Assembly: GCA_002633005.1 (NCBI GenBank)
Contig: NMRA01000248.1
Location: 1-64,000, forward strand
Length of the DNA stretch: 64,000 bases
Direction: 5' to 3'
Source of the DNA: Phoronis australis
Taxonomy: Eukaryota > Phoronida > Phoronidae
The notes beneath the pieces were generated by a model that ran no database searches, was not told the DNA's origin, and was given only the letters and a program-made list of their open reading frames with translations. Both the position numbers and the translations under genes were made by a program. Positions 10,880 through 22,200 of this stretch are shown here, in pieces. The first letter of the stretch is position 1, and every line of letters begins with the position of its first letter.

Positions 10880-13800
10880 TTGCCTCTGTTATCTAAGGGA
10901 ATACCTAGAGAACACTGTTGTCTTTTGAAGAGTCAGATATAGCATTTGGGACCTGCAAGAGCTTCGGATCTTGAAAAGTCGTCCAGCTTAGAAATGAGAC
11001 GCAAGGTCCCTTGGTTATTAACATGCCACAAACGATCGACGGTGGTTCGAGACCGCTTTAGCTTTAGACTCACCCACAAGGTGGTGTTGACATATACTGG
11101 TATACCTTTGAAGTAGAATTTTTCAGGCGGAGGCGATTAGGAATCTTCATGTAGTAGATGAGGTGGAGTATTTTTACAGAATCTTCAATGCAAGGGAACG
11201 GGTAACCTTCAATGAACACAAGTCGAACTGTGGCTTGTTTCTCACTTCATTGGTTACGACGAACAAGTTCTTATCTTTGGTTGCCACCATAGGCTATGGT
11301 ACATGGATCGCCATTTCCGTATATTTCAATGGACGAAATCTGTGAACTTACGCATAAGCCGTGAGTCATTATTCACTAGCGACATCTGGCAGATATGGCA
11401 CGTATTACTTCTGGCAAGTATGTCGTCTGCTAATCATGGTCATTTCGTCGGGATTTGGATCAGCGATTTTGCACAATTCACATCCACATTTAAATAAATT
11501 GAACGCTCATAAAATGTTAACTTCATAAATAAAGCTCATACTAATACTCCAGAAATAAGCACCAGGCCTACTCAAAAAACAATCTCGCACTTCAACAGCA
11601 GTTTACTTGACGTTTCATTTTAAGCTCGAATGCACATCGGTACCGCTCAAACTTTTCTAAACTCTAGTGTTGGAAGACAGTCGAGCACCCAGTTGATACA
11701 TACATACATACATATATATATATGTACTGGAGAGACAGATAACAAAGGGGTTTTGGAAATCAGTGGCAACCAGGGCGCCTATAGTCGGGCAAAAAGGTAT
11801 GTCATAGGATCTCTCGACCGGTTCAAGTACGCCTATGGTCAATGCCGATTGGTAGAAAAACAGGAAAACGATTTTCCTTATATCCTAAAAGGTATAGTCT
11901 TGTTTAAAAAAAAAGCCCCTGGAAATTAACATGTGTATGGGCTTGTACCGAAAAGCTTCTAAAACAGGGATTCTAAATTCCAGTAGATGCCAGTCTCAAA
12001 TGAAACAGTCGAAATTTGTACCCTGAACTTAAACGCATTTACACTTGTATTTTATCCACCATCTGATTTCATGCTTTGCAAGATGTCTATAATAACGTGC
12101 CACCACCTTGGAGCAGACAATTTGCAAAGACAATTCTTCTGTTTGTCTTCGTTTTGGTCCAGTAATTGACCTATCGCAAGTTCCGTACCCTTGCGAATAG
12201 TGACAAACAAACAATAAGTTTTACCCGAAAACGTGTTATTTGTCGAGTAAAATAGCAGCTTGGAAACGAAGGTGTATCAAGAATGCTGCGTTCTGATTGG
12301 TCAGTTAAAGCGTCATTAAAAATTCTGTCGATAGGTCAATTAATAAACGCTGGCACGTCTGCCATAAGTAAGTGACCGGGATTTATCCAGAAAAGCTTTA
12401 GAGTAAGAGGAATTTTACGGTATTTGTCTTGGAAATAGCACTTTGTAAATTTTTACCAATGGGCCACGATCCCGATTTAAATCCTTCTCATATGTCATTC
12501 CCGCTGTTTTGAAGTGAATGCTCCGCCACTGAGCCGCGTTACACTGTTTAAGTTTTCTTTTACGTTTTATTTTGACACCATCGTGTTTTCTATGAAATGA
12601 TAAAAAATGAATGGGCCACAGACTTAGTTTTTGAGGTAATATAGAATATGCAATGTGCTCTTCTGAAATGTCACATTCACCCCGCTGCATTTCATTTGCT
12701 AGCGATTACATAATGTCGGGTTTGTAAAGTAAATCTAGTTATTGAGAACAATCTAAGACGAGAACCTTATTTAACTAATTCAAATTAACCGTTTGTATTT
12801 AGAGTGTTCGTTTTAACTTACAGTTGATCTCAAAACAAATAATATTGCATTGTGCGTTTTGGTCTTTTCCTACTAAAATTCTGCCAAAATGTACGGGTCA
12901 TCGAATTAGTTTTTCATATACAGCTGCCAAACAAAAGAACTTCTGGCAAAAATGTGAAGTGTACATGGCTTATTGAAAAGCCACCAACAAAAGAGAACAG
13001 TCATCAGATGTTTAGGATGTCTAGGACAGCTCTTAGCGAGATCTGGATACGAAATTTCTGAGGAGCCCTCAAATAACCGCTGAACTAGAATGAGCTAGAG
13101 TTCAGCGAATCGAAAATTCGAAAAATGGCTATCTCTGCAATACTGATGCTGATGAATCCATTTCCAACATTTTGTCTGTAGTACCTCGTACATTTGTATT
13201 GGTATGTCCATTTTCACACAAGAAAAGCGACAACTTGCTAGGCAGAAAAGGTCAAATTAAGTAAGGATCCGGGTTTGACGGGTGTGTTTTATATAACGTG
13301 TCAGATGAAGACAGCAAGATGACGAGGTGAAGGCGGTAGTGAAATAATGAATTATTCATAGACTTGCTGCAAATCGAAAATAGAAATTCAACGTAGCAAT
13401 CGCTTAAAATCGCGAGCGTCTTGTAAACATGCGACAAAGCCAGACCTTTTCATCATTTATAAACGGTTGTTACGCGTATTCAAGAACCAATTTTCCACGA
13501 ATGGCGTATGTGTTTTTAGACGTCAGAGAGAGGGTGTCGAAATCATATATTATTAACTCTTTCTGCGCACTTGCAGGATTCCGATGCTATTACACATGTA
13601 TAGTGATCAGTGCCCGGTTGCATGTAAGAGTCCCAAATTGGGACTCAACTAACTTCCCCGAATCTTTTGCATATTTGTTTTGTTCTATACTCACTGGTAT
13701 AGCGTTTTTTCAATAATTATATTTTATTATGACCTCTTCTTTAACTAATGACGTTCTCTAGTAATACAACTGAACACTGGGCCCTTAATTCAGTCAAAAT

Positions 13801-16800
13801 AATTAGGCACTTAGTCCTTAAACTAGGGGCGTTGCATCAAAAGTTCCCTACATAATTTCGATAATATTGAGAACTCTCTGAGTCCGTATTTGGGACTGCT
13901 TCATGCAACTGGGCACAGAGATCATCTAGAGACTAAAACAAGAATAAAATTTAAAGAAAAACCGTTCTATTAGTATGGCATATAGCAGTACACCTGAGGT
14001 TATGTGGAACCCTAAAAAATGAACAACTTAAGCTAAATTTGGAACATTTTAGAAATGGCTGATCGGATTCATATGAAACTTTCAGGTAATGTGCTTACAC
14101 AATATTCTCCAAATTGCTATTAGGAATTGTTACATTTTTGCATGTGGAGTTATCAAAATTAGGAATTATGCTTTTTCTAAAAAAAAACAATAAAAAATTG
14201 TATGGTATAAAACGGAAACAAAAGGATCGATTAAGATACAGTAACAAAATTTTTGGGAAATATCTCGAGCACCTGTATCATTTTATAAATTGCTATCGCC
14301 GTTTTAGTATTATTGTACATTTTTGCTATATTTTACTGTAATACATGGTCAAGTGACCAACTAAATTAATGGGACATTGTATAAAGTTAACAATCAAATT
14401 CCACTGATTTATTCTTTAGAAAACTTTTACTGAGTTAAAATCTATAGTTTTGTTGCAATTTCTATAAATACACACACGTCTCTCCTTGATGATGTCTACG
14501 TTTTTCCGCTTATCGTTCCCATTAGCATCAGCGCCCATCATTTTCTACCTGACATCAGTTGTCTCCTACTGCATCCAAATTCAGCTCAGCCACCATATGT
14601 TGTTATAAATAAATAAAGGCTGAATGAGGATACAAGACATTCCGCCATTGCTCACCGAATTGGATAATCTAACAAAGCACGTGATTGTAAGTCAGTGTTA
14701 GCATGGGGTGGACGCGACACGATGACCGCGCCTCCAAATAATTCCAGCCGCGATGTAAGATATTATATGCTAATGTTGGCTTACAAGGAAAATAAAGCGG
14801 ACACAGCAAAAGTTAAACTGTCACTTGAACGGAAAAGATTGTCGAATTCGTCCAATAGTTGGCGGGTGCTGTCCTTCGCCGTTAACTGAAGAACGGCTGC
14901 CAAAATCGTGATTATCGTTAACGGGATTTGGAAAATAGACAAATAGATGCCAAACAAGCAAGAACAGGAAACTGAAATTGCCACTGAATGACGCAGTATT
15001 AGTTGATTGTTACAAAAAAATACACGTGCTTTCCTATACGTCACGGTAGTGCGTATTCTAAAATGTGCTAACTACTTAAACACATAGAATATACAGCGGA
15101 AAAGAAGATTGTTTCAGTAAAGATGTATTAAATAAAATACCCAAACGCCTGGACGTACCCATCCTAGACTAGTTTCTTATCTCTTTTAACGAAGGCTGGC
15201 CGTCCCAACAAGGGAACATAGCAGTCACCCCAACAATAGTTCCTTTTTAACAAAAGTGGTATCGAAATACCACAGACTGTACATGTCTTATATTGGTTAT
15301 AGGATACGTAGAGGGTTGAGAAATTTTAGACTCCAAATAATTAGCTTTGTACGGAACAATAATGAAACGAATGGCAAACGATGCTTTACATATATTATGT
15401 TCTCTACAACTTTTTTAAAACGTGAAACTACACAACAAACAGGCTGGTCACCTCAGTAACTTTCTAAACAAGCAAGTCAGTAAGGTCAGAAAACTGACTT
15501 TGTTTTAGTTAACACAAAGCTTGCGTGCTTGGTGACGAAACGAGGCTATGTCCCTCTTTCTTCAATTACGGCACCTGATCGATTGTCTATAAGAAAAACC
15601 AGCATGGCAGAACCTTGGGCAAAAACAATTTATTGAAAATACACATTATCTTGGAAAAAGGCTTTCAAGTCCACATATACAATAGTCTTGTTTCAGGTTT
15701 TTATTGGACATGACACATTCCACAAGACGACAAAACACATAAACATTGCGCTATAATAAGTATCACCATGCCACAGTAACATCCAAATTGTCGCGTCAGT
15801 TTCTGGTTGTAATGATTTAATGTTCTAGTGAAATTCAAGCCAAACAGAGCTTGATGAAGAGTAGCATTCCTTTGCCCAACTCATGGCTACTAGAGTTTTC
15901 CATCAACGTAATGCGACGGCAAAAAGCTCGACTATGTCCAAACGTTTATTGATAATGGTCAGTGTTATCATTTTGATAACAGCATGTAATAAAAAAATCG
16001 ACTTTGATTTTTGCCATTTCATCAAAAAACGTAATACTCAATGCACGACATATATCCTATATTTATTTTACATATACCTTATACAGAATCCATGTTTGTG
16101 TACTTTTCGATGAGACTGTTTCTTTTCCATTATCTCCTATCCAGCATCATCGTGCTGCGTTCCTTAGATCCAAAGACATAACCTTGTACTTGTGGTAAAA
16201 AATCTTCACTTACGTAACGAACATATGTTATTTTGTAGTACACGCGAACGCGAAATTTCATGAAGTACTTTCAGTTGATATTCTTTCACAGGAAACCTTT
16301 GATAATTGGAATAGTTTATATCTTTCGTGTTCATGTATGCCCGTTCACAGTTTTCCACGTTTTCCGGAAAGCGGTTGTGCAGATTGATGCAAGAATAAAC
16401 AGGAAACATCATATTTACAAAATAAGCAAGAAAAAATGCCTGCCTGGGGACATACTGCATTTCATCATGGAAGATTGGAATATCTGAAATTGCTTGCAAG
16501 TGCATAGCTAAGTTTACTTTTGTCAAACATAATGATATGATTCATCAGGAATTTTGACACTTATGTATAATTCCCTCTACATATCGAATCGCCATAAAAT
16601 GCTAATCATCCTTCACTTAGATTTTTGCGCTGCAGAATGCGGGGGGCGGGGGGAGGGTTTGCGCTCAGCTGTCATCTACATGTACTGTGGCTACCGAGTC
16701 TCTAGAATGGCTACAAACGAACGCACAAACTATCTGTTTGTGAGTTTGTAATGTTAAGTATATACGCAATCCCACAGGCTGACACTTGACACCCGCTTTT

Positions 16801-16980
16801 GCATGTTATTGATACGATTTTAATAATTTTAACTGTACACCATCTTAATTATTTTAAAGTGTACACAACATGACTCTAGTACCTCAAAATAAATTTTATT
16901 ATTTTATGTTACTTGATTTCAGTGCCTTTAGTGCACAGCTCATAAAGAAACACGCAAAAATTGAAAAAAGTAATAATTAT
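10880..16980. other. No gene recognised
   Basis: Long AT-rich stretch. I see a (CATA)n/(TA)n microsatellite at 11697-11725, a perfect 9-bp hairpin CGCTGAACT/AGTTCAGCG at 13078-13107, and a G-rich patch at 16641-16657. ORFs up to 106 codons show no family resemblance. Confidence 0.4.
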
Positions 16981-17038
16981 GTACTACGTCATGGGTTGAA
17001 CCCAAGTCGTTCGCAATACTGTTCGGATCAGAGACAAA

Positions 17039-17343
17039 GTGTATAGAGTGAAGAGAAAGCAAAGTACATTTAGCGTCGAGAAGGTTCGTAGAGGGATCAA
17101 AAGATGTGTTTCCGGAGGCTGCAGCAACAGCAGCCAGGCGGAAAACGTCTCGGTGTTCCGAAGGACACCAAAGTTGCGCAGAAGTGGCATGGCTTCGTGC
17201 GCCGAACGAGAGTGTGGCCACTGTGGGACGTCATCGTGGACCAAGCGATTCGGTCCGGGGCCACTCTGTGTTCTGCCAACTTTGAGGACTCGTGTTTCGA
17301 CTCCAGTCACAGGAGACGTTACGATGAAGGCCTGGTTCAATAA
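17039..17343 (+). pseudogene. Broken THAP-domain (C2CH zinc finger) ORF
   Basis: Two frames must be joined. The first gives RCVSGGCSNSSQ (C-x4-C, the first zinc pair) and ENVSVF at 17101-17160. The second gives PKDTKVAQKWHGFVRR then LCSANFEDSCFD at 17157-17303. The order matches a THAP domain: Cys pair, F-x-F/P-K-D region, K-W, and the C-x2-H-F motif. Here the last zinc ligand His is Asn (AAC) and a frameshift lies near 17158. The ORF stops at 17343, far short of a transposase. It cannot fold as a normal THAP finger. Confidence 0.65.
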
Positions 17344-17376
17344 GGGACAATATTTATCATTCGGAAACATCAGCTC

Positions 17377-17625
17377 TTAATTCAGGAAAGTCTGTTGGAT
17401 GACTGGGTTGACTCGCCGAGCCCGAGGCCGCTTCTCTCGCGGGAGGATCCAGTTCATAAGGCTCAAAGTAGAAAAGTACGCAGCCGGAAGCACATTAAAC
17501 TTGTTGTCGCTTTCGTCCAACCCCATTTCCTCATCCTGGCCACCATTCCCGTACGTTTCTTCATAGTATTCGTTCAATTCTTGCTCATAATCGTCGTCAC
17601 TTTCAAATTCATTGGTCTCCGCCAT
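17377..17625 (-). CDS. Hypothetical acidic ORF, 82 codons
   Basis: It starts at an ATG in good context (ACAATGGCG) and encodes an N-terminal half very rich in Asp, Glu and Tyr (ESDDDYEQELNEYYEE), then a neutral part and a basic patch (REKRPRARR). It lies inside the inverted-repeat segment, opposite to the THAP ORF. I do not recognise it. It may be a first exon or accessory ORF of a transposon, or chance. Confidence 0.3.
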   Translation of the reverse strand: MAETNEFESDDDYEQELNEYYEETYGNGGQDEEMGLDESDNKFNVLPAAYFSTLSLMNWILPREKRPRARRVNPVIQQTFLN

Positions 17626-17689
17626 TGTTCAATGCTAGTCACCGATCTCTTGTGTTCAACCCATGACGTCACATGGCGGGAAATGTGAA

Positions 17690-18790
17690 AATTGGCAAAA
17701 TTGAAAGAAAAATCAAAATTTCGAGCTAATTACACAAAATAAACATGGGTTTAGCTAAATTTTACGTCATGCATTTAGTCTGTGGCCACCGGTAATTCAA
17801 AATGTGCAAAAATCCATGGTGTGTACTGTTTAAAAGATGGCAAATGCGAGCTCGACTCGAGCAAGTATAGAGAGAACAAAAATCTGAGAACGCAACTATA
17901 CGTCTTCTCGTCAGTTTTGTTAATGGTCAGAAAATGCGATTTGGGCATATTCTAGGTATTCTGCATCATTTTTTGCTTCACTGTTTTAGAAATAAAAATA
18001 TTCAGTGGTATGTCTGTTGTCAAATCGTGGCATGCATTAATTCTGTATTATAAAGTTAACATTTTTCATGAAGTCGAAATTAACTGCTAAGCATACCCAC
18101 TTTCTTAAATTTTGTGACGGTCGCAAAAAGTAGACGAGATGGTAGTGATTATGCCAACAGCAGGACACTAAACCTCACCAGACACCCGTAATAGTCAATA
18201 AAGTTTCGCAGTTAACTTTGTGGTTTTCCGCTAATTCTTGTGATTTGTTATAATCCTAATGAATAGCTAATAACTACCTCACTTGACAATAGAGCTGTTC
18301 GCTTATCGCTAAGAGACTTGTCAATAGATAGAGTACTTGCTCTGAAGTACTTGGTGAAAGTCCCCCAGTGACTGATCTAAGTGACCCAAGTAGCGGAAGA
18401 CAAACATCGCGGGATAATTTTCACCTGGGTCCAAACGCAGTCACGCACGACAAAAAATTGTTGCTAAACGCGCAAACAAACATTGATTTTTCATTTACAT
18501 TGTAAGTTCAATTTTAACTTTAGACTGTGCACCGTGAACACTGACCTACTTCATAAATTGCTTTGGTGACGATTTCACTTGTCACGCTGTGTTGGTTTTT
18601 TCTTTCAAGTATACGCTTATGTTCTACGGAGGCCATGGAGAGAAACGCGGCTTTGCGCGTGTAGCCTTCTACTCTTAGCATCCGTTACGGCTTCACGCTG
18701 ATTGAATACCGTGTTAAACCATGGGGAAGTGATAAATACGTTAATGACCTAGCCGATCACACGCCCGGTGTGCGCGAAAGGCGGGAGAGT
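17690..18790. other. No gene recognised; far-upstream flank of the CAP gene
   Basis: Nothing coding is visible. Confidence 0.4.
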
Positions 18791-19189
18791 TATGCGACAA
18801 CACGTGACGTGAGGCAGTGCGGGTGTGAGTCCTTCTGCGTGCTATAATCATTTCAAGTGTGGCGGTGTTCTATCTAATCAAGCGAAGGAGGCTCTCAATA
18901 AATACGAGTGGCAGAATGCTACCAGCACACAACTGAGTTTGAGCGAGCAACGATAAGACGTGATTTTTCAGTATTTTTTCACCGGAGATCTTGCAATCGC
19001 AATCATCACAGCAAACATTGACTGCACACACTTGTTTTTCGAACTACGAATTGGCTCCTGTCATATCAATGCCAGATACTCGTTGACACGGGGAGTTTTG
19101 AGGTAGCAAAGAAAAGACGGAGTGAGCGTTGTGTGAAGAAAAATTCGAAGTGTACTCAAGCCTAGTTGGCGTAAACATTTACAACGAAC
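18790..19189 (+). promoter_or_regulatory. Probable promoter and 5' UTR of the CAP gene
   Basis: The sequence before the start codon is richer in CpG than its surroundings. It contains a CACGTG E-box at 18801-18806 running into TGACGTGA, a CRE-like sequence. A TATA-like AATAAATAC lies at 18897-18905, which would place transcription start near 18930 and give a 5' UTR of about 260 bp with no splice site that I need to invoke. All of this is pattern matching; no start-site evidence exists. Confidence 0.3.
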
Positions 19190-19265
19190 ATGAAAGCTGT
19201 TCCACTTTTGTTAATACCGGTTATTATGCTACTGTTTGTTCACACGTGTACATCATTCCCGGCAG
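19190..19265 (+). CDS. CAP-superfamily secreted protein, exon 1 (signal peptide)
   Basis: The ATG at 19190 is preceded by AAC and, five codons upstream, by an in-frame TAA (19172-19174), so it is the first usable start. The exon encodes 25 codons plus one base. The peptide begins MKAVPLLLIPVIMLLFVHTC: a short basic start, a long hydrophobic core and small residues (C-T-S) suited to signal peptidase. The protein should therefore enter the secretory pathway. The exon ends in G followed by GTGAGT at 19266, a consensus donor in phase 1. The matching phase-1 acceptor is 42.8 kb downstream at 62055. I infer the join from phase, splice-site quality and the sense of the joined protein (secreted leader, Cys-containing spacer, CAP domain). 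No transcript was available to prove it, and another, unseen exon in between is possible. Confidence 0.72.
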
Positions 19266-22200
19266 GTGAGTTGAATTGTAGTTTAAGTATTCTAGCTTGC
19301 CTAGACAAAATGTATTTCCTTGTAATACTTACGGTCTAAACATGGGAATCCAGAACTGGACAACAAATTGGTCTCATTTTTACCTAATTAATATCTAACA
19401 TCGAAGTGAATTGATAGACCACTCGTCAAATTTGATGGCATATTGGTATTTCTTTTACCAAGCGATACACTGAATGGTTTGTTTTAGCACGGACACCATT
19501 TTCTATCACAGGATGGAAGGATTTGGGACACATTTTGCCTACTAGACTACCATGATTTAGAATCAGTGATTTTCGCAAGCGAGGAGAGCATGCCCTTCCA
19601 CTCAAGAGTCGTATTAGGGATGCAGACAATCACGATCTTGTATTGATAAAAAAGATTTTGATATTCAAAGAAACTAGGGTTTCGAAACTCATGCATGAAT
19701 TTCCGTTGAACAACGTTCGTCAAAGCTCACCAAATTTCAATCAAATAATCGTCATTAATTAGCGGCTCAAAACATTATAATTCCAAGTAAGTACAACAAT
19801 GCCCTTACGTGTTAGAAACACTTTTACATGTAGTGCACAATAGAGTAAAAAATATAATAAAATAAACACCAGCTAAGTAATGAAAGGTGGAGAGCAGTGT
19901 GGAGGTTTTTATTCCGTCGAAATCCAATTGAAGTTCACGTTTATTCAAATCTATTGCTAACGACTTAGTTATTTACAAATATAGTCTTTGGGATTTGGTC
20001 ACGATAGAGTTGGGGCTTTATGTTCTGGGAACATATTTTGATCTTTTAAAATTAGTTTACAGTGGCCATATAGATTGTGCTATGAGTCAATAACAATAAA
20101 ATGAATGATGTTTTAGCTGTCGTCATGATTTTGTGTCAAGAAAGTGCTTTAAATGCTAATTATTGGTGTAGATATTTTGGTTTCGCAGTTAATGAATTTT
20201 AACGTCCGACTATCACGTCAGAAATGTAAATTCACAGGGCATGCCGATATGGAGTGCTTGATGATATTTTTATGCTCATTAATTCGTATTTTGCCTAGGC
20301 CCAGCGTTTTCATTGTCATAGCCATGCGTTACTTCTTATTAGAAAAATGGTTGCTTCGCAATCGTGGTACGTTGAAACGAACGACGATCGAGTTTTGTGC
20401 TACGTGTGCTGGAAGCCAACTGGGCGCTGATTGCGGTTGAACAAATTCACGTTTGTACGTTTCGCGTCGTATGCGGCAAGCTTAACGCCTAGTTTTATAA
20501 TTGCGTTTGGATTACCCGTGGGAATAATGATTTATGACTCACCTAAGACAAATTGCTAAGTTGCTCACACGAGAATAGAAAGTTCCACAGACCTAACCCT
20601 CCACCTGAGATTACTTGCTGAATCATTCATGTAAAGGCCACCGTTGACTCATTGGGCGAGTTGCAGTAGCCAAACAGTTGGCAAGAAAATGGATTGATGA
20701 TATGAGTCCCAAGGCGGATTCAAAGCCACGAGTTCACGAGTTCGCGGACCAACTCTGTTAGTTTAGCTTAACCCCAATCGGTATACAGCAAGAGTATTTC
20801 AAGCGTATTTACTTAATTAGTCGCCCGCCTAGACTTCAGCGAATGACTGGCAGCCAACGGCGCGAGTTGTGTATTTGTAATACATGTAAAATCACTAAAC
20901 ACTACGGATTTTGTTGTACTATGGATCTGGTCAAAATGAACAACTTCAATAAGCTTATCCAACCCAACAATTATTCTAAAAATGCGTTTTTCGGTGGTAA
21001 AGCTGATCCTGTCCCTTTAGCCATTTTTTAAGTATAATATCGGGCTTATAATTATACATTGGTACTTAAGCAGCTATGAATAAGCATAAGCCGCATACAG
21101 GTTATTCATTTTGATTGTCTAGTTTTCATTGTATGTCGAGCAGATACCGTGCACGCATCCTAATTAGCTTCATCACGCTATTTTCGGAGAATCGGGCCGC
21201 TATTACAAAGAAAATATTCAGTGAAACGTTGCCTCTAAGAAATCAATGTAGTCGACTACAGCTAAAGGTTTCGTGTTCTTTATGGAAATTTAGAGGCTTG
21301 ACGACCGCTTCGCCATCTTTGGTTGATAACGGGAACTGAAAGGCTTCCATCAATTTGAATTGATGAACAAGAATTTAAATGTTATTAATTTGATTGAGCA
21401 ATATTGTATTATAAGTTAATCATATACTTGCTGGGATTAGTATTGTTCCTCGGAATCGTGTTACGAAACAAATGTAAAAGTTTAGAGATAACTTGGATGT
21501 AGAAAACGTAATAAATGGCATGTCAACTTGAATTACGCCCGTTGTCAACCATGCGATTAATCTTAAAATTATTACTCATACTCCCACTGCGGGCCAAATC
21601 CTTGGAAAGTGGCAAAGGAAATGAAACAATAACATTCCCAGATTGTTCTATAATGTTGGCAATTTTGTTTCGAAGTTAAATAAGGCAGCAAAATTGAACG
21701 TATACCCTGTTTAACTTTTACCAAACGTCTAGAGAGGAGAAAGAGCTCACCAAACCGTGTCACGACACCAAGTCAGCTTTATTAGCCAATATACTCCCTA
21801 GCAGTCAATCTCATCAATAACAATTCAAACATTAATTTCTTATTGAGAGTAACTTATTGACAACTAAGCCCGTAGTTGTCAAAGTAGACACTGTCGTACT
21901 CACTTCGTACATGGAAATCAAAAAAACAGGTGCGTGGTCCAAACGTAATTCAGTGTGTCTGTTATGGAAACTTATCTGAATGTACGTGTAAGCCCCGGGA
22001 CTAGATTTTAAAGCAATAATTATGCTGTTATAGTTTGTGTTGTTTTGCGATATGGACAGTTTGCAACACAAACAAGGCTTTGTGGAAAACAGAACTGTTT
22101 TGTTTCAGACATATATTGTATAATTTTATGTCCAGCTGCTACGCGATAGTTAAATTACGTAGAATCTAATGCAATGTAGGTGATCACTGCTAACGTCATC

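Larger units (their letters stand above)
16985..17675. mobile_element. Inverted-repeat-bounded segment with a THAP ORF
   Basis: ACGTCATGGGTTGAACCCAAG at the left end (from about 16986) is matched in reverse complement at 17650-17671 with one mismatch; 16 consecutive bases are identical. Between them lie a + strand THAP-domain ORF and a - strand acidic ORF. THAP domains are the DNA-binding part of P-element and some other DNA transposases, so a small DNA transposon remnant is the simplest reading. No transposase catalytic domain is present and I could not identify a target duplication. Confidence 0.5.
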
